A stretch of 64,000 nt of DNA, taken from Lumbricus rubellus (lineage: Eukaryota; Annelida; Clitellata; Crassiclitellata; Lumbricidae). Shown here piece after piece: positions 33,328 to 44,440 of the stretch (position 1 is its first letter; each line of letters begins with the position of its first letter). Below the pieces are notes generated by a model. The model made no database searches and was not told the origin of the DNA. It saw only the letters and a program-made list of their open reading frames with translations. A program made the translations under genes and the position numbers. The DNA lies in contig OX243811.1 of NCBI GenBank assembly GCA_945859605.1, positions 39,735,821 through 39,799,820 of the forward strand, read 5' to 3'.

Positions 33328-34389
33328 TCAGTCCTTATCACTGCTGAACAGATCTCCAGCCGATGGTAGTGGAGCGAGTCCACCAGTGACATCCGGAAGA
33401 AGCGTAAGATCCGGTAAACTCTGAACATGTGACTTGAGTTCCTTGTGTACGGCATCAACCTTCTCAAGTCGTGTCTTGTACTCCAGTAGCTTTGACTCGG
33501 ACTCTGTCAGCATCGACTTCTGTGCCTGGATATAGTTTCGCAACATCTTTGCAACTCGCTTCCGCTCAAGCAGCTCATCTGAAAGTCGAGCATTGTAGCT
33601 CGCAAGCAGAGAGCATGCTTCATCTACCGTCTTCGCAAGCGCATCAGCTTCGCCTGTATCTGACAGCTTCTCCAGCAGAGAAACATCTGAAACCTCTGGC
33701 GGAAGCGCTGCAATGCGTTCACGAACCGAAGCGTCACTAGAAGCAGAGTTTTCAAGATCATTGAGTGCTTTGCTGAGCTCGTCTGCGGTTGGTGGTTCGC
33801 CGGGGCCATCTTGCATTTCGAGTTCAATTTCTTCTCGTAGTGAAAGCTCGACCTTCTTCTTCTTTTTCTGTGGCTGCTCCACGCTTTTCTTGGAAGTTTC
33901 TGCTTGTCTCTTTTCTGGCTGTTTCTTTTCCTCGACCGGTGGGGTGTCGTTCTTCCCTTTGCGCGGATCTTTTCCTTTTTTCGTGGACGTCGATTCGCCG
34001 GCCATGTGCTTTTTGATCTTTTCTACAAAGTCACTATCGAAAACGCCCCGTTCAACCCAAATATTCAATATTCGTTCCATCGAACCCTTCGTCTTTTCGT
34101 CGGCGTCTTTTCCAGCATCCTTAAATCCATCAGGCAAGACAAACCTGAAATCCCTGCTAAACTCCGGGCCCTTTTTCTTGCTGTTCTGTATAACGTCGTT
34201 AGCCAGATAGAGAAACGTGAGTTTTTTCAAACCGCGTGCCTTTCGCAGTTCATTAATCCAGACATCGACTATAGTTCTCGAGTGCTTTCTATGATGAATC
34301 AGCCAAAGCGATAAGGTCTGTATGCTCTGCTGCGAATTATTTAAATCTGCGAGTTTTTTCGAAAAGTTTTCTTCGCTGAACGAAGCCAT
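33328..34389 (-). CDS. RPRD1B: Regulation of nuclear pre-mRNA domain protein 1 (RPRD1/CREPT), intronless, 353 aa
   Basis: RPRD1 binds the phosphorylated C-terminal domain of RNA polymerase II through its CID domain, recruits the phosphatase RPAP2, and dimerises by a coiled coil in the nucleus. Residues 1-133 form the CID, with NNSQQSIQTLSLWLIHHRKH and LTFLYLANDVIQNSKKKGPE near-identical to the vertebrate proteins. A Lys-rich linker (about 135-185) may act as a nuclear localisation signal. The rest is the helical dimerisation region, ending with QSLPDLTLLPDVTGG and APLPSAGDLFS, which resembles RPRD1B more than RPRD1A. Human RPRD1B is 326 aa. The whole frame is one exon, although the vertebrate genes have several introns. 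Its start is 424 bp from that of EIF2D. Expression cannot be judged here; no stop or frameshift is present. Confidence 0.95.
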   Translation of the reverse strand: MASFSEENFSKKLADLNNSQQSIQTLSLWLIHHRKHSRTIVDVWINELRKARGLKKLTFLYLANDVIQNSKKKGPEFSRDFRFVLPDGFKDAGKDADEKTKGSMERILNIWVERGVFDSDFVEKIKKHMAGESTSTKKGKDPRKGKNDTPPVEEKKQPEKRQAETSKKSVEQPQKKKKKVELSLREEIELEMQDGPGEPPTADELSKALNDLENSASSDASVRERIAALPPEVSDVSLLEKLSDTGEADALAKTVDEACSLLASYNARLSDELLERKRVAKMLRNYIQAQKSMLTESESKLLEYKTRLEKVDAVHKELKSHVQSLPDLTLLPDVTGGLAPLPSAGDLFSSDKD

Positions 34390-34813
34390 TTTTTTTTACC
34401 AAAACACAGTACGCTGCTTGTAGTCTGGTACTCTGTTTCGCGTAACCAATGATTAGTAGGTAAGTAATCAGCCTTTATTTGCATCTGATACGCGCACATG
34501 CATCAATTAATTAGTTTGTTTAGTTTTAATAATATTTTTATGTCTTATGTTAAATTTATATGTGATACTTGTTCACCAGAGTGCTGTTTGGCAGCTCTTT
34601 AAGAAATAAAGAAGATACTTATTGTTTTTTGAAAATTCATTTAATGGAGCTCTTCTTATTCTACCAGGTGCGATCTGATTTATGTTGAAAAGTGGTGAAA
34701 GCGCCCCACGCTGTGAATTTGTTTACGTTTTGATTAGGTCTACGTTTTATCAAGGATTTTGTAATTATCGCGAAAAGTTGTCGTATTTTCAGCCGTTGAC
34801 GAGATCATTGAAG
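34390..34813. promoter_or_regulatory. Bidirectional promoter region RPRD1 / EIF2D
   Basis: The start codons of RPRD1 (-) and EIF2D (+) are 424 bp apart and divergent, so both promoters and 5'UTRs must fit here unless there are distant first exons. An A-run (minus strand) directly precedes the RPRD1 ATG. I see no clear TATA box or CpG island. Confidence 0.6.
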
Positions 34814-37800
34814 ATGTTTTTAAAACCTTTTAAAATAAAATCACAGTCAATCATAAAAGGGTCTGACAGGTTGGTTTCAGTGTGTCCATATTTACCGGTA
34901 GTTAAAGTAAGTATGTAAACATGCATTTGACTGAAGCGCCTGCAAGCGCTTTTCGGTAACTTCGAATGAGAACAATATAAGAGTGTACAATCACAAGATA
35001 ATCATAGTATGCCACTTCAAAGCAACGGACGTCGGTAAAACTGTATTTTAGCGTATTATTTGGGTGCGATTTTCGAACCTGCACAGGTATTTCATCAATC
35101 CGACTTCTACCTTGGCATGAATCATTTTAATTAATGCTCTTCTGCTGGAGCAACAATTATTTCTTCACGATTCCAAACGTTTTCTTTTAAAAATTAGTCG
35201 TCATCAATCTAGCTCCTATTTAATTAAGAATTTTTAGCAATCCGCTTCTATTTATGAAAAATATTTTTCATCAGTCCAACTTCTATTTCTCAAGCATTCT
35301 TTTAATCAATTCAGCTTCCATTTCTTAAGCGTTATTTTCGTCAATCACGCTTCCATTTCAGCCATTAAAGATACCTTAACCCGGTCCCAGCCCCATTTTC
35401 AAGCGCTTTTCATCATCCAGCTTCTATTTGTCAATGAAATTTTTCATCAATCCAACTTCCAATATCTGCTCAATTTTTTATGCTTTTAACTTTTCAATAG
35501 AAACATGAACTGCTACAACGTTTTTGTTCAAGGGAATACGTAAATACACACGCTAAATAATAAAATACGCTAAAATACATGATATCGATTTTGAGAGAAT
35601 AAAATACGCTAAAATACAGTTTTACCCGGACGTCTTCGTAGCTGTGAGGGAGATTGCATAAAGTGAGATGGAAAAAACTGACAGTCACTTGAAAACAGAC
35701 GTGTGATAAAACTACACCGGGTGTTACGTTTGGGCGAACGAGGACCTAGAAGTAACATTTTTATGTAGAAGGTAGGGTAAACGAATACATCGGCTCGGTT
35801 GTCGATATGCAGTTAGTGAACAACTTGGCTGCCGCCGATTGGAAGAGAATAGAGCGCTCTGACCGACATGCTTAACAGCCTAACATTTCCGCTAAAGTAA
35901 GTGAGTGAGTGAGTAAGGGTCAATTAGAAGTGTTTAAATTGAGTAGAAAATATTGCTGTTTTACTATTGTTTAGAGGAAGTGAAATTTGACATGTTTTAT
36001 GTGATTGTCTCAAAGACCTTTGAGATGGTGATCGGACGACTGAGGGGACGTGCACTGCAGTACTTGACATTGTTCCTGATGTCACAGCAGGATTGACTAG
36101 AATTTTGAGCCGAAATGTCCTAGGTGTTGCGTTTACAGAATTTTAAGCTTTGAAGCGCATATCACCTGAGAATGAGCAATGCAAGTCAAGACAATCAATG
36201 TATGCCCTGCATATTCTCTTTGTGCATGTCATCACATGTCTGCAACTTTATGATGTAGTATGTGCAACAACAGTGAACTGTTTGCTCTATGCTGTCCAGG
36301 TATGGTGGAGGATTTGCAAGTCAACAGGGTGGGAGACATCCCCAGTCTGTAATAGAAGAATGGATGCTACTTTTAAAATAAAGCCTTATAATATATATAT
36401 AATTTCTCAGTTCTAATTTTTATTATATGCATTTAATCAGCATAAATAAAAATTTCCTTCATGACATTTTCAGAAAGAAACTGCGGGCAGACGTTCTACA
36501 GCAGTGCAAAACGATTAGTGCAGAGGATGTAAAGGAGCTTGTCCCAACGAAAGACGAAATGTCAGTTATGAAACTGGAAACTCACTCTATGGAGACTGTT
36601 GTAGTCTACACCGTCCAGAAAAACCCAATGTTCTTTCAAATCGACAAAGTTATTTATCCAACTGGTAATGGCTAAGGATTTTGTATAGTAGCACTTTGCC
36701 ATGATTATGTAGATTTTGTATAGTAGCACTTTGCCATGACTATGTAGATTTTGTATGGTAGCACATGATTATGGAAGTGAGAATTTTGGAGATGCTAAAG
36801 GCCTGTAAAACAAAAGAAATCTGTGTCTCAGATTCACAGTTCTGTTTGAATCTGTGCATGTTAAAATGCTTGTAACGATAATAATAATAATAATAATAAT
36901 AATATTGATAATATTAAGAAAAGGAGTCCGTATAATAGAGATGAGAGCAGACAAGAGATCAGGGTAGCAGCATGGTCTGCGAAATGTTGGGCAAGAGCAG
37001 ATAGCGTGATATAGTTTTGAAATAATCATAGAAACAGGATTTGCAAAGGTTCGTTATGTGGTGTTCAAATGTTAGTGTATTGTCCTATCATTGTATGTTG
37101 ATATCTTTCTAAAATCAATATACACTATACAGTATATTATGTACATTTAACAAATGTAAGTTTTCTTACTGATTAGTATAGTATTATATGATTGACATAA
37201 CTAATTTTTACTGATATCTGTTAGTTGCATATTAATATAATGACATTACGTCACATTATTTTGTATGTATATCACCGAGCACTACATATAACCACAGAAC
37301 CGCATTATTGAAGAATTCATTTTCCAGCTTTGTAAACGTGCTTTCGTACAACCTCAAATTATTATCATTATGTATTTGTAATAATTTGCCTATTTTTGTC
37401 TTGCATTTTGTGCAGTCTATCTATTGTGGAAATACCCTCATCTCGTCTTGACGTTCACAACGTGGCCGGAAGTTTTTAAGAAGCTGCTTGGAGGAGCCGC
37501 TCTCATGCTTCCTGGCGTAATTTTTCCTCCAGGAAAAGACCGTTCGCCGGCTAACCTCGGAGAGTTTGTCAAGGACTGTGGCTGTGCCGTCCGGCTTCGT
37601 GGAAATGGGTACTGACTCTTTGTATGTGCTTATATTTTTATACATAATTGTTCAATTGTGATCCTTCAAAGTAATGCAGATTATTATTATTATATGATGG
37701 AGCATTTTTATAAAAGATTGTGACAGAACATGTTAAAATGCGATATACAATCTGTGTTCACTGCTAATCCGCAATGGCATGTCATACAAGACATTAGGAA

Positions 37801-40800
37801 GTGATACATATATTAAAACACAATTCAATAGAATACAATGCAGTTAAAGAAATTGTTGGGTTGATCAGACAATGACGAAAAGGACTGGATGCCCACCTTC
37901 GAATGTATGCGATGCCTAAGAAAATCATACATGTTGTGAATGCTTCATACCCATTGCTTCCTCGTAAGACTTCACTTCAGTAACAGTATGCTCTTTTCTT
38001 TCAGCATAATAATAGCAATGATAATGGTACTTAACAATGTAGAACACGATCCTAGTAACTAATACTTAAATCAGAGAAAAAGATAATTGATTATAAGACA
38101 AGAAAACAAATTAATCAGAACTTTTTTCATGTTCTTATTGCCAGAAATAGAATAATCAGCCTCTGCGGTAGGCTGTCCTTAGTGCTAACGACTATATTCA
38201 CGCATGTCCATCTGTAACTCAAGATTATAGATTATGTTGCTGTGTTTTGGGCTTTTCAGGGCACCCGTTGCTGTTGGTAAGACGGCGTTGTCAAGCACAG
38301 AAATGTGCGCAGGTGACTTGAAAGGCAAAGCAGTCATCATTCTTCACACTTACCAGGACCAACTATGGTCAGTTAGTAAATCATTTTGTCAATTGTTTGC
38401 TTACTTGACATTGCCTTGTTCATTACGTTTATGTGTGTAGACTCGTAATTAATAAGAACCGTACAGACTACAGAAGTGCTGCTTATGCCAGCCTAGGTGA
38501 TTTTAAAGTTAGTTAGAAACACAAAACAATATAGTATAGTATCCACTTGTTTGCGTTGAGATCATAGTAAAGGCTCAATTCCATAATTGCCGTAAGAAGA
38601 AATCTCTTTTTTCTTCATTGAACACATTAAAACTCATTATGACTGACTTTCAGAGTTTCAGTCGCAAACTACTTTGTCTTCGTGTAACTGACCTTAGTTA
38701 AAAAAAAGCTAACAGGAATGTGATTAATTAATCTGCCTAAACCATTGAAGAAATTGTTGTCATTTGTGATTTTATAGGCAGCTGGGCGACAAATCTGATC
38801 CACCCGTGCTCGTTGAAGAAATTCCGCGTCCACTCGCCAAAGAATTGGACGAACAAATTCTCGACTGCGGTTCTAACGTCGCTGAAATATCGTGTCCAGG
38901 TGACTCGCTCTGCAAACAGGAGGCCGAAAACTTTTCCGATGGTGTTGAAAAAGGCAGCAATGCAGAAAACGTTTCATACGCCAGTACAGCTGAAGAGACG
39001 AATGATGTATGCAAAGAGGCAGGTCACACGGCACAATCCCAGGATGGCTTCGTGGAAGAATTGGAGGGAAAATCAACAAAGGAATCGGTGGAAGTGGAGG
39101 GAGAGGTGTTGTCTGCGCAAGATAATTTGGGCAAGTGTGGCTATAGCTGTTGTTAATTGTCCATTGTTTTAGTAGTGTCAAATTTTTCAGAATAATGCAG
39201 AATTAATATTGGTTAAAAGAATACAGGAATTTTACTAAAAAATGTAGATACCGGTAGTAGTTGTAGTAAATGTAGCAGTAACACTTGTTTGTTCTTAATA
39301 CTGTTGCTGCTATTACCGATGGTAATAGTAGAGGTGTGATTGCCCTGACTTAATTATACCGGTTAAGATTATTATGATTGCATTTGCCTAACTGTGTCAT
39401 CTTTAGAATTAGTTCTTTTTATCGTATTATTTGTCATTTTTGTCATTTTTGGCATCATCATCGTCGTCATCATCATCAGTCTGGTCTGTGAAAGATTAAA
39501 TAACCAATTTTTTCATCGATATCATCATCAATTGTAACGTAAGGTAAAGTAGGATCTGCAATGTGAGAGACTGGCAACTACATTCATTTATTCATCGCTT
39601 CAGTAATTCATTCAGTCATTCATTCAGAATATTTGTATGGTAGTTCTTCAAGCAACCTACTCTAGAGGTGCCTGATAAGCTGCCTGGACAAAAGGGAGCA
39701 TGTATGAAATGTTGATGAAAAGTATTTATAATATCTTGACCATATTTATACAGATCCAGAGTGATTCCTATCCATGCGTGATGTTAACTGGTTTGATTGT
39801 CTCTTTGTTTCCAGAATCTATGGATGATCTGCTGTACAATTGCTTTCTGTATGCGTTGAAGACAAGTGCAAAACGCGTGGAACTACCGCTTCTGACGAGC
39901 ACCTTCTTTCGAAATCACATGGTACCGCTCAGGTAGAACTTTAACGACTCATATTGTTGCTTCTCTGCATTTGTTATGTTCATTGTTCATCTATATCTTT
40001 TTTTAACATTACTTAGTCATAACGTGGCAATGCCTTCCTTGACTTCTCTTGCCGTGTCTTGCTTTACCTTGTACAGCTTTGTATTGCCCTGCATTGTCTT
40101 ACTTTAGGACACGCTGGTGTGCAAGCGGGCTCACCTGACTCAAATTTTTTGAGCGACCTTTCCTTGTTGCAATCTGCAGCATGTTTTGTGTGGTTCAAAT
40201 TGGGTTGTCTTGTGTTATTTCATGATAATGAAGTTATTGTGCTGTAACCTGTTTATTTATTATAATTTTGCTCTTTTTGGAACCCATTTTGAGAGCTGTG
40301 TTTTGACTGGCTTGTGACATAGATTAATTATTATTAAACACATGTATGTTAAGCACCACTATCTAATGACCAAAGACACGAGTCAATTGTGCTGAGCTTT
40401 TGTGAGCGGCGAAGGATTGTCTTCGTCTCTACGCAGTATTGTATCAGGGAAGGCTCAAACTCGTACTCTACGTGCTACAAGCCAAGTGCTCCAGCCAATC
40501 AGCTACCATGTTCCACGTTTTGAAAAGGCTCTAGTGAACCGTGTTGATAAATCATCTGTAAGAATTTTAATTGTTTGAACACTTGAATTGATGGTGAAGT
40601 TATGCATCCATATCTTTAATTGTTAAAATTATTAAGCTGGTGTTTATACCCAGTAGTAACTTTTAATAAGAATGTTAGCCTGGTGTGCTTATATTTTATT
40701 ATTTTATTTTTGTTTCTTCCTCATTTTCAAAGTCCAAAGGGAACCGTATTAGATGTAAAGAAATCCTCTTTCAAGAAGCTGTCTAAGTTCCTGGCGCAAA

Positions 40801-43800
40801 TGCATCAGCTGGGCTTCATCGACGTAAAGGAATTGTCAAAAGGCGTCGAAAGCATTACAGAAATCAAACAAGAACATGATGAGTGAGTTCGCTAATTACA
40901 TACCTTTTAGTTTTAGTTGCCTCCTTATAATGTTATGGCGAGAGTTGTGATGCATGAAGCGGAGGAACTTTGATCAAAACTTTTAACCAGATTTTGATTG
41001 TACTGCTCCATTTGATTGTGTCAGGCATAGATTTTTACAGTCACATTAGTTGTATCTGGTAAGATCAGTTAGATAGTCATGAGTGTTAAACAACACCCAT
41101 GACTGTCTAACTGATCTTACCAGATTTTGAAGTTCTTAAATAGAAATAGTGTTAGTGTCTTGATACATATGTACACATATACCTACAATCCTACATACAT
41201 GCATGCATACCTACATATATGATTTTGTAGTGAAGATATGGTTTCTTTAGTGTGAACTCTAGGGAAGGCCTAGTCTAATTCTAAGACAGCACTTCTGATT
41301 TAGGAAAGTAAGAGTCAAAATGAATTCTTTTATTTTGGTGCAATTTCGATATTATTTTATAGATTTATAATCAAAGTTGCTGTAAATTATATTGAATAAA
41401 CTTTGTAAATTACTTCATTATACATTATAGTTCCATGACATAACTTTGCAATTGTATTTATGGCAGAATCCGGTCATTTAGGATTCCAACGTGGCAGCTG
41501 AACGAGAGACAGGAAGTGGCTGTTGAACGGCCACCTGTTGCCGGCGCCAGTTACAATCCACCGACAATCACAGAAGTTTATCTCGTTACTCAAGACGTTT
41601 TGCCGCTGATGAGTGTCAATGGGTTCAAGTGAGTGCGTTAATTTAGATTTGAGTTGTTTGGTTTTAGATTTATATTTTGTATAAATTTACTAAGTGATTT
41701 CATTGTTTCAATATGTTAGTAACTGGTTTTATTCCTGAAATCGGCGTATTTTCTATAAATCAATTTTGGCGTTGGTTAAAGGAAATTTGTATGTTCTTGA
41801 TTTTTTTACTTTGATTAATGAAATTTTAATTTACTTTGCTTGATTAAATGTGTTATGATCAGTTGAATTTTTGTTTTGTTTTTCTAGGAAGGGTGATGCA
41901 ATGATGGCCGCAGAAGTCAAGGAATGTCTGACAGACTACATCAAAGCAAACAATCTTCAAGATACAACAAGAAAAAAGTATATGCCATAATGTGTAGAGA
42001 AATAATTGCATAATTTGTTTTGAATTGGTTGGTAATTGCTTGTAAAATGATTGTGATTAATCATTAATAGCATAGTGTTTATATCACAATAGCATAGTGT
42101 TTATATCACAATAGCATAGTGTTTATATCACAATAGCCTAGTATTTATATCACAATAGCATAGGGTTTTTATCACAATAGCATAGTGTTTATATCACAAC
42201 AGCATAGTGTTTATATCACAGTAGCATAGTGTTTATGTCACAATAGCATAGTGTTTATATCACAATAGCATAGTGTTTATGTCACAATAGCATAGTGTTT
42301 ATATCACAATAGCATAGTGTTTATGTCACAATAGCATAGTGTTTATATCACAATAGCATAGTGTTTATATCACAATAGCATAGTGTTTATATCACAATAG
42401 CATACTCAACTCTTCACCTTTCACCTTCCAACCACCCGACCGATGAAGATATGCACTTGCCATCATTTGGCACATCAATTCAAGCCTATCATGTCTGACT
42501 GTACTCTAGTACTATTCATTGTATGAAGGCAATTGTTTAATATAAATTTTAATGCTTTGTTCTCTTTTCATTGTTGTTTTTAGCATTGTTCACCTGGACA
42601 TGATTCTGACTCCAGTACTTACGCAAAAGAACGAGTATGCGGATGTTCTACCATTCCAGGACCTGCTTCCTCGTTGTCTAAGTCGGATGAAAGTCGCGCA
42701 AAGAGTTTCGTTTCCAGGAAAAGATGCGGAGATTCGAAAAGGCCAACTCGAACCGATCCTGCTCGACGTAGTAATGCGAGCGAGTAACAAGAAGGTAGGA
42801 TAGATTTCGTTTTTTTTGTTTTCCACGGCCAACGTCTTTCTCGCTGGTTCAGACAAAACTTGATCTCATCTGATCATGATATCTAGTTTACCTTGTCTTT
42901 GTTGTGCTTTATCTTCCTATCCCTCATCTTGTTTACCAAAACCAACCTTACTTACCATTGGTATACTTTGTCTCACTTTACCCAATCCCTTCTTACTTCA
43001 CCTCACTATATAGCGAATCTCATTTAGCTTTATGCAAAGCCTATGTCTCACTTAATTTTACTTAACCCTACCCAAATATCAATGGCACAAGCCTGTCATG
43101 TAGTAGTAAATAGTCTTACTTTTGGTTATATGCCCACATTAAGGTGGATGCAGAGGGTGCTGCAGCACCCAGGCCCGCATTTTTTAGAGCCCCATCATTA
43201 TAGAAATATGTGCAATGCTTGTGCATGGTGGACTTTTGGGTTGTCAGAGGGTGGCCTTTGAAGGGTAATCACAGCACCTGGGGGTTGCAAAAGCCTTAAT
43301 GCGGCTCTGTTTGGTGAGTACATAAGTTTACGTTTTTATTATGTTGCACTTTTGCTAGCCTAATTTAAGCTTGCCGTGCATCTGATGCTGCAGGTGACAA
43401 CTGTGGACAACTTGGAAGCGTATGGAATCGATCTAGACGAGTTTTCTGCGGCCATTCAGACAGGTGTTTCGTGCCATTCCTCTGTTGTCCATCCAACTGA
43501 TAAGCCGAAGGGGAAAAAGCAGGTGACCGTGCAGGGCAACCAGATCAAGTTCATTGAAAAACTGCTGAAAGGTATGTTTGGGTTCTACAGCTGTGTGCAT
43601 TGTTTAACCCTTTACCCGTTTGCCCTGAGAATATTCACTGAAAACACGGGCTTAACCCGTTTACCGTGGAATAAAAATTTTAATAGTTACAACTGGACGC
43701 GTTAACTCGGGGATCACGGTAAAGGGGTTAATGGGAAAAATGAGCGGGTAAAGGGTTAAGAGCACTGCTGTCTTTATGCATACCAAAGTTATGGTTCTTT

Positions 43801-44440
43801 GTCACTCATCTTTTAGGTCTTGTCTTGTGTGCCGGTTTGAGTTTTTATTGGGCGCGCACAAGCTTACCTTTTATTATTCATATAGCCATCTGCCTAGGAC
43901 TAGGCATACGCCTGCTGGTCCTAGAGTTTGAACTATTGAACTATATATCCTCTAAGCATTTGTCAAGCCCACACCTACAAATTCTACATGTTCACATACT
44001 AGGCACTATGCACCTTCATTACAAAAGAAAATTAAACTCTCACATCTTCTTGCTATTATATTCTTGTTAATATATGGTTTATTTAATTAATTGCTTAGCT
44101 AAGGTTTTGTATCCTCGAGTGTAACTGATGAATTCCGTTAGTTGAACGAGATAACAATTGATGTCAAATTGTGATTGAAAACTGATTTAGGTAATGGGTT
44201 CCGATATCCCTAAAAGCCCGATCCTATGTTATCATATGCTGTATTCACTATGCCTTCCTCATTGTGCCCGAAATGCCTCTTTTGAATTTCCTTCAAATAA
44301 CATTATATAGGTGGGCATTACAGCACTTGCATGTGCGTGTGTGTATATTTACATAATATTTTTCTTGTACATTCACAGAAAATTATCGTGTACCTCTGAA
44401 TTACATCAAAGGCCTAGAGAAAGCTCCAAAGAAGAAATAA
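34814..44440 (+). CDS. EIF2D: Eukaryotic translation initiation factor 2D (ligatin), 12 exons, 623 aa
   Basis: eIF2D places tRNA in the P site without GTP and helps recycle 40S subunits. Exons: 34814-34869, 36474-36664, 37416-37608, 38260-38367, 38778-39130, 39815-39932, 40733-40882, 41467-41628, 41888-41977, 42584-42794, 43394-43571, 44379-44440; 1872 nt, phases agree. The N-terminal domain begins MFLKPFKIKSQSIIKGSDR, then RKLRADV and ELVPTKDE. A PUA domain follows (about 83-182: FTTWP, MLPGVIFPP, HTYQDQLW). Next comes a variable acidic segment (about 190-300), a winged-helix region (ELPLLTSTFFRNHM, VKKSSFKKLSKFLAQM, VKELSKGVESI), the SWIB-like part, and the C-terminal SUI1 domain (RASNKKVTTVDNLEAYGIDL, VTVQGNQIKFIEKLL) ending in a Lys-rich tail. 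Human eIF2D is 584 aa. Intron 5 needs a GC donor. Start: first Met, matching the family N-terminus. Confidence 0.95.
35760..35885 (+). repeat. Dispersed repeat copy A (EIF2D intron 1)
   Basis: It shares with 63870-64000 the ordered words AGGGT, GTCGATATGCAGT, GATTGG and ATAGAGCGCTCTGA. Diverged copies of one interspersed element; class unknown. Confidence 0.6.
36677..36775. repeat. Tandem repeat in EIF2D intron 2 (about 2.5 copies)
   Basis: A unit of about 44 bp containing GATTTTGTATAGTAGCAC and TTTGCCATGATTATG is repeated just after the exon 2 donor. Confidence 0.75.
39131..39132 (+). other. Non-canonical GC splice donor of EIF2D intron 5
   Basis: Exon 5 must end in phase 1 to join exon 6 (G plus AA gives Glu, before SMDDLLYNCF). 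The site TTTGG|GCAAGT does so and matches the usual GC-AG donor consensus. The nearby GT (GCAA|GTGTGG) is in the wrong phase. Confidence 0.85.
41054..41125 (+). other. 34-bp near-perfect hairpin in EIF2D intron 7
   Basis: The arms 41054-41087 and 41092-41125 are complementary except for one A-C mismatch and one U-G wobble, around a 4-nt AAAC loop. It could be a hairpin RNA precursor or the remnant of a small foldback MITE. No TSD is obvious. Confidence 0.6.
42069..42403. repeat. 22-bp minisatellite, about 15 copies
   Basis: The unit contains CATAGTGTTTATATCACAA. Copies differ mainly by ATATCAC/ATGTCAC changes. It lies in EIF2D intron 9. Confidence 0.95.
43604..43759. mobile_element. piggyBac-like MITE
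   Basis: The ends are TTAACCCTTTACCCG and CGGGTAAAGGGTTAA, that is CCC...GGG termini bounded by TTAA, the piggyBac target site. It is 148 bp between the TTAA sites, with no coding capacity, and lies 33 bp into EIF2D intron 11. Confidence 0.75.

Noticed and set aside
33713..34314. Plus-strand frames of 136-165 aa opposite RPRD1
   Set aside because: Antisense shadows with no domain; the minus strand matches RPRD1 throughout.
40373..40560. Possible MITE or coding segment before EIF2D exon 7
   Set aside because: No inverted ends, TSD or open frame that I could support.
43135..43320. Possible TIR element around AGGGTGCTGCAGCACCC
   Set aside because: The local palindrome is real, but the outer ends do not form a consistent inverted repeat.
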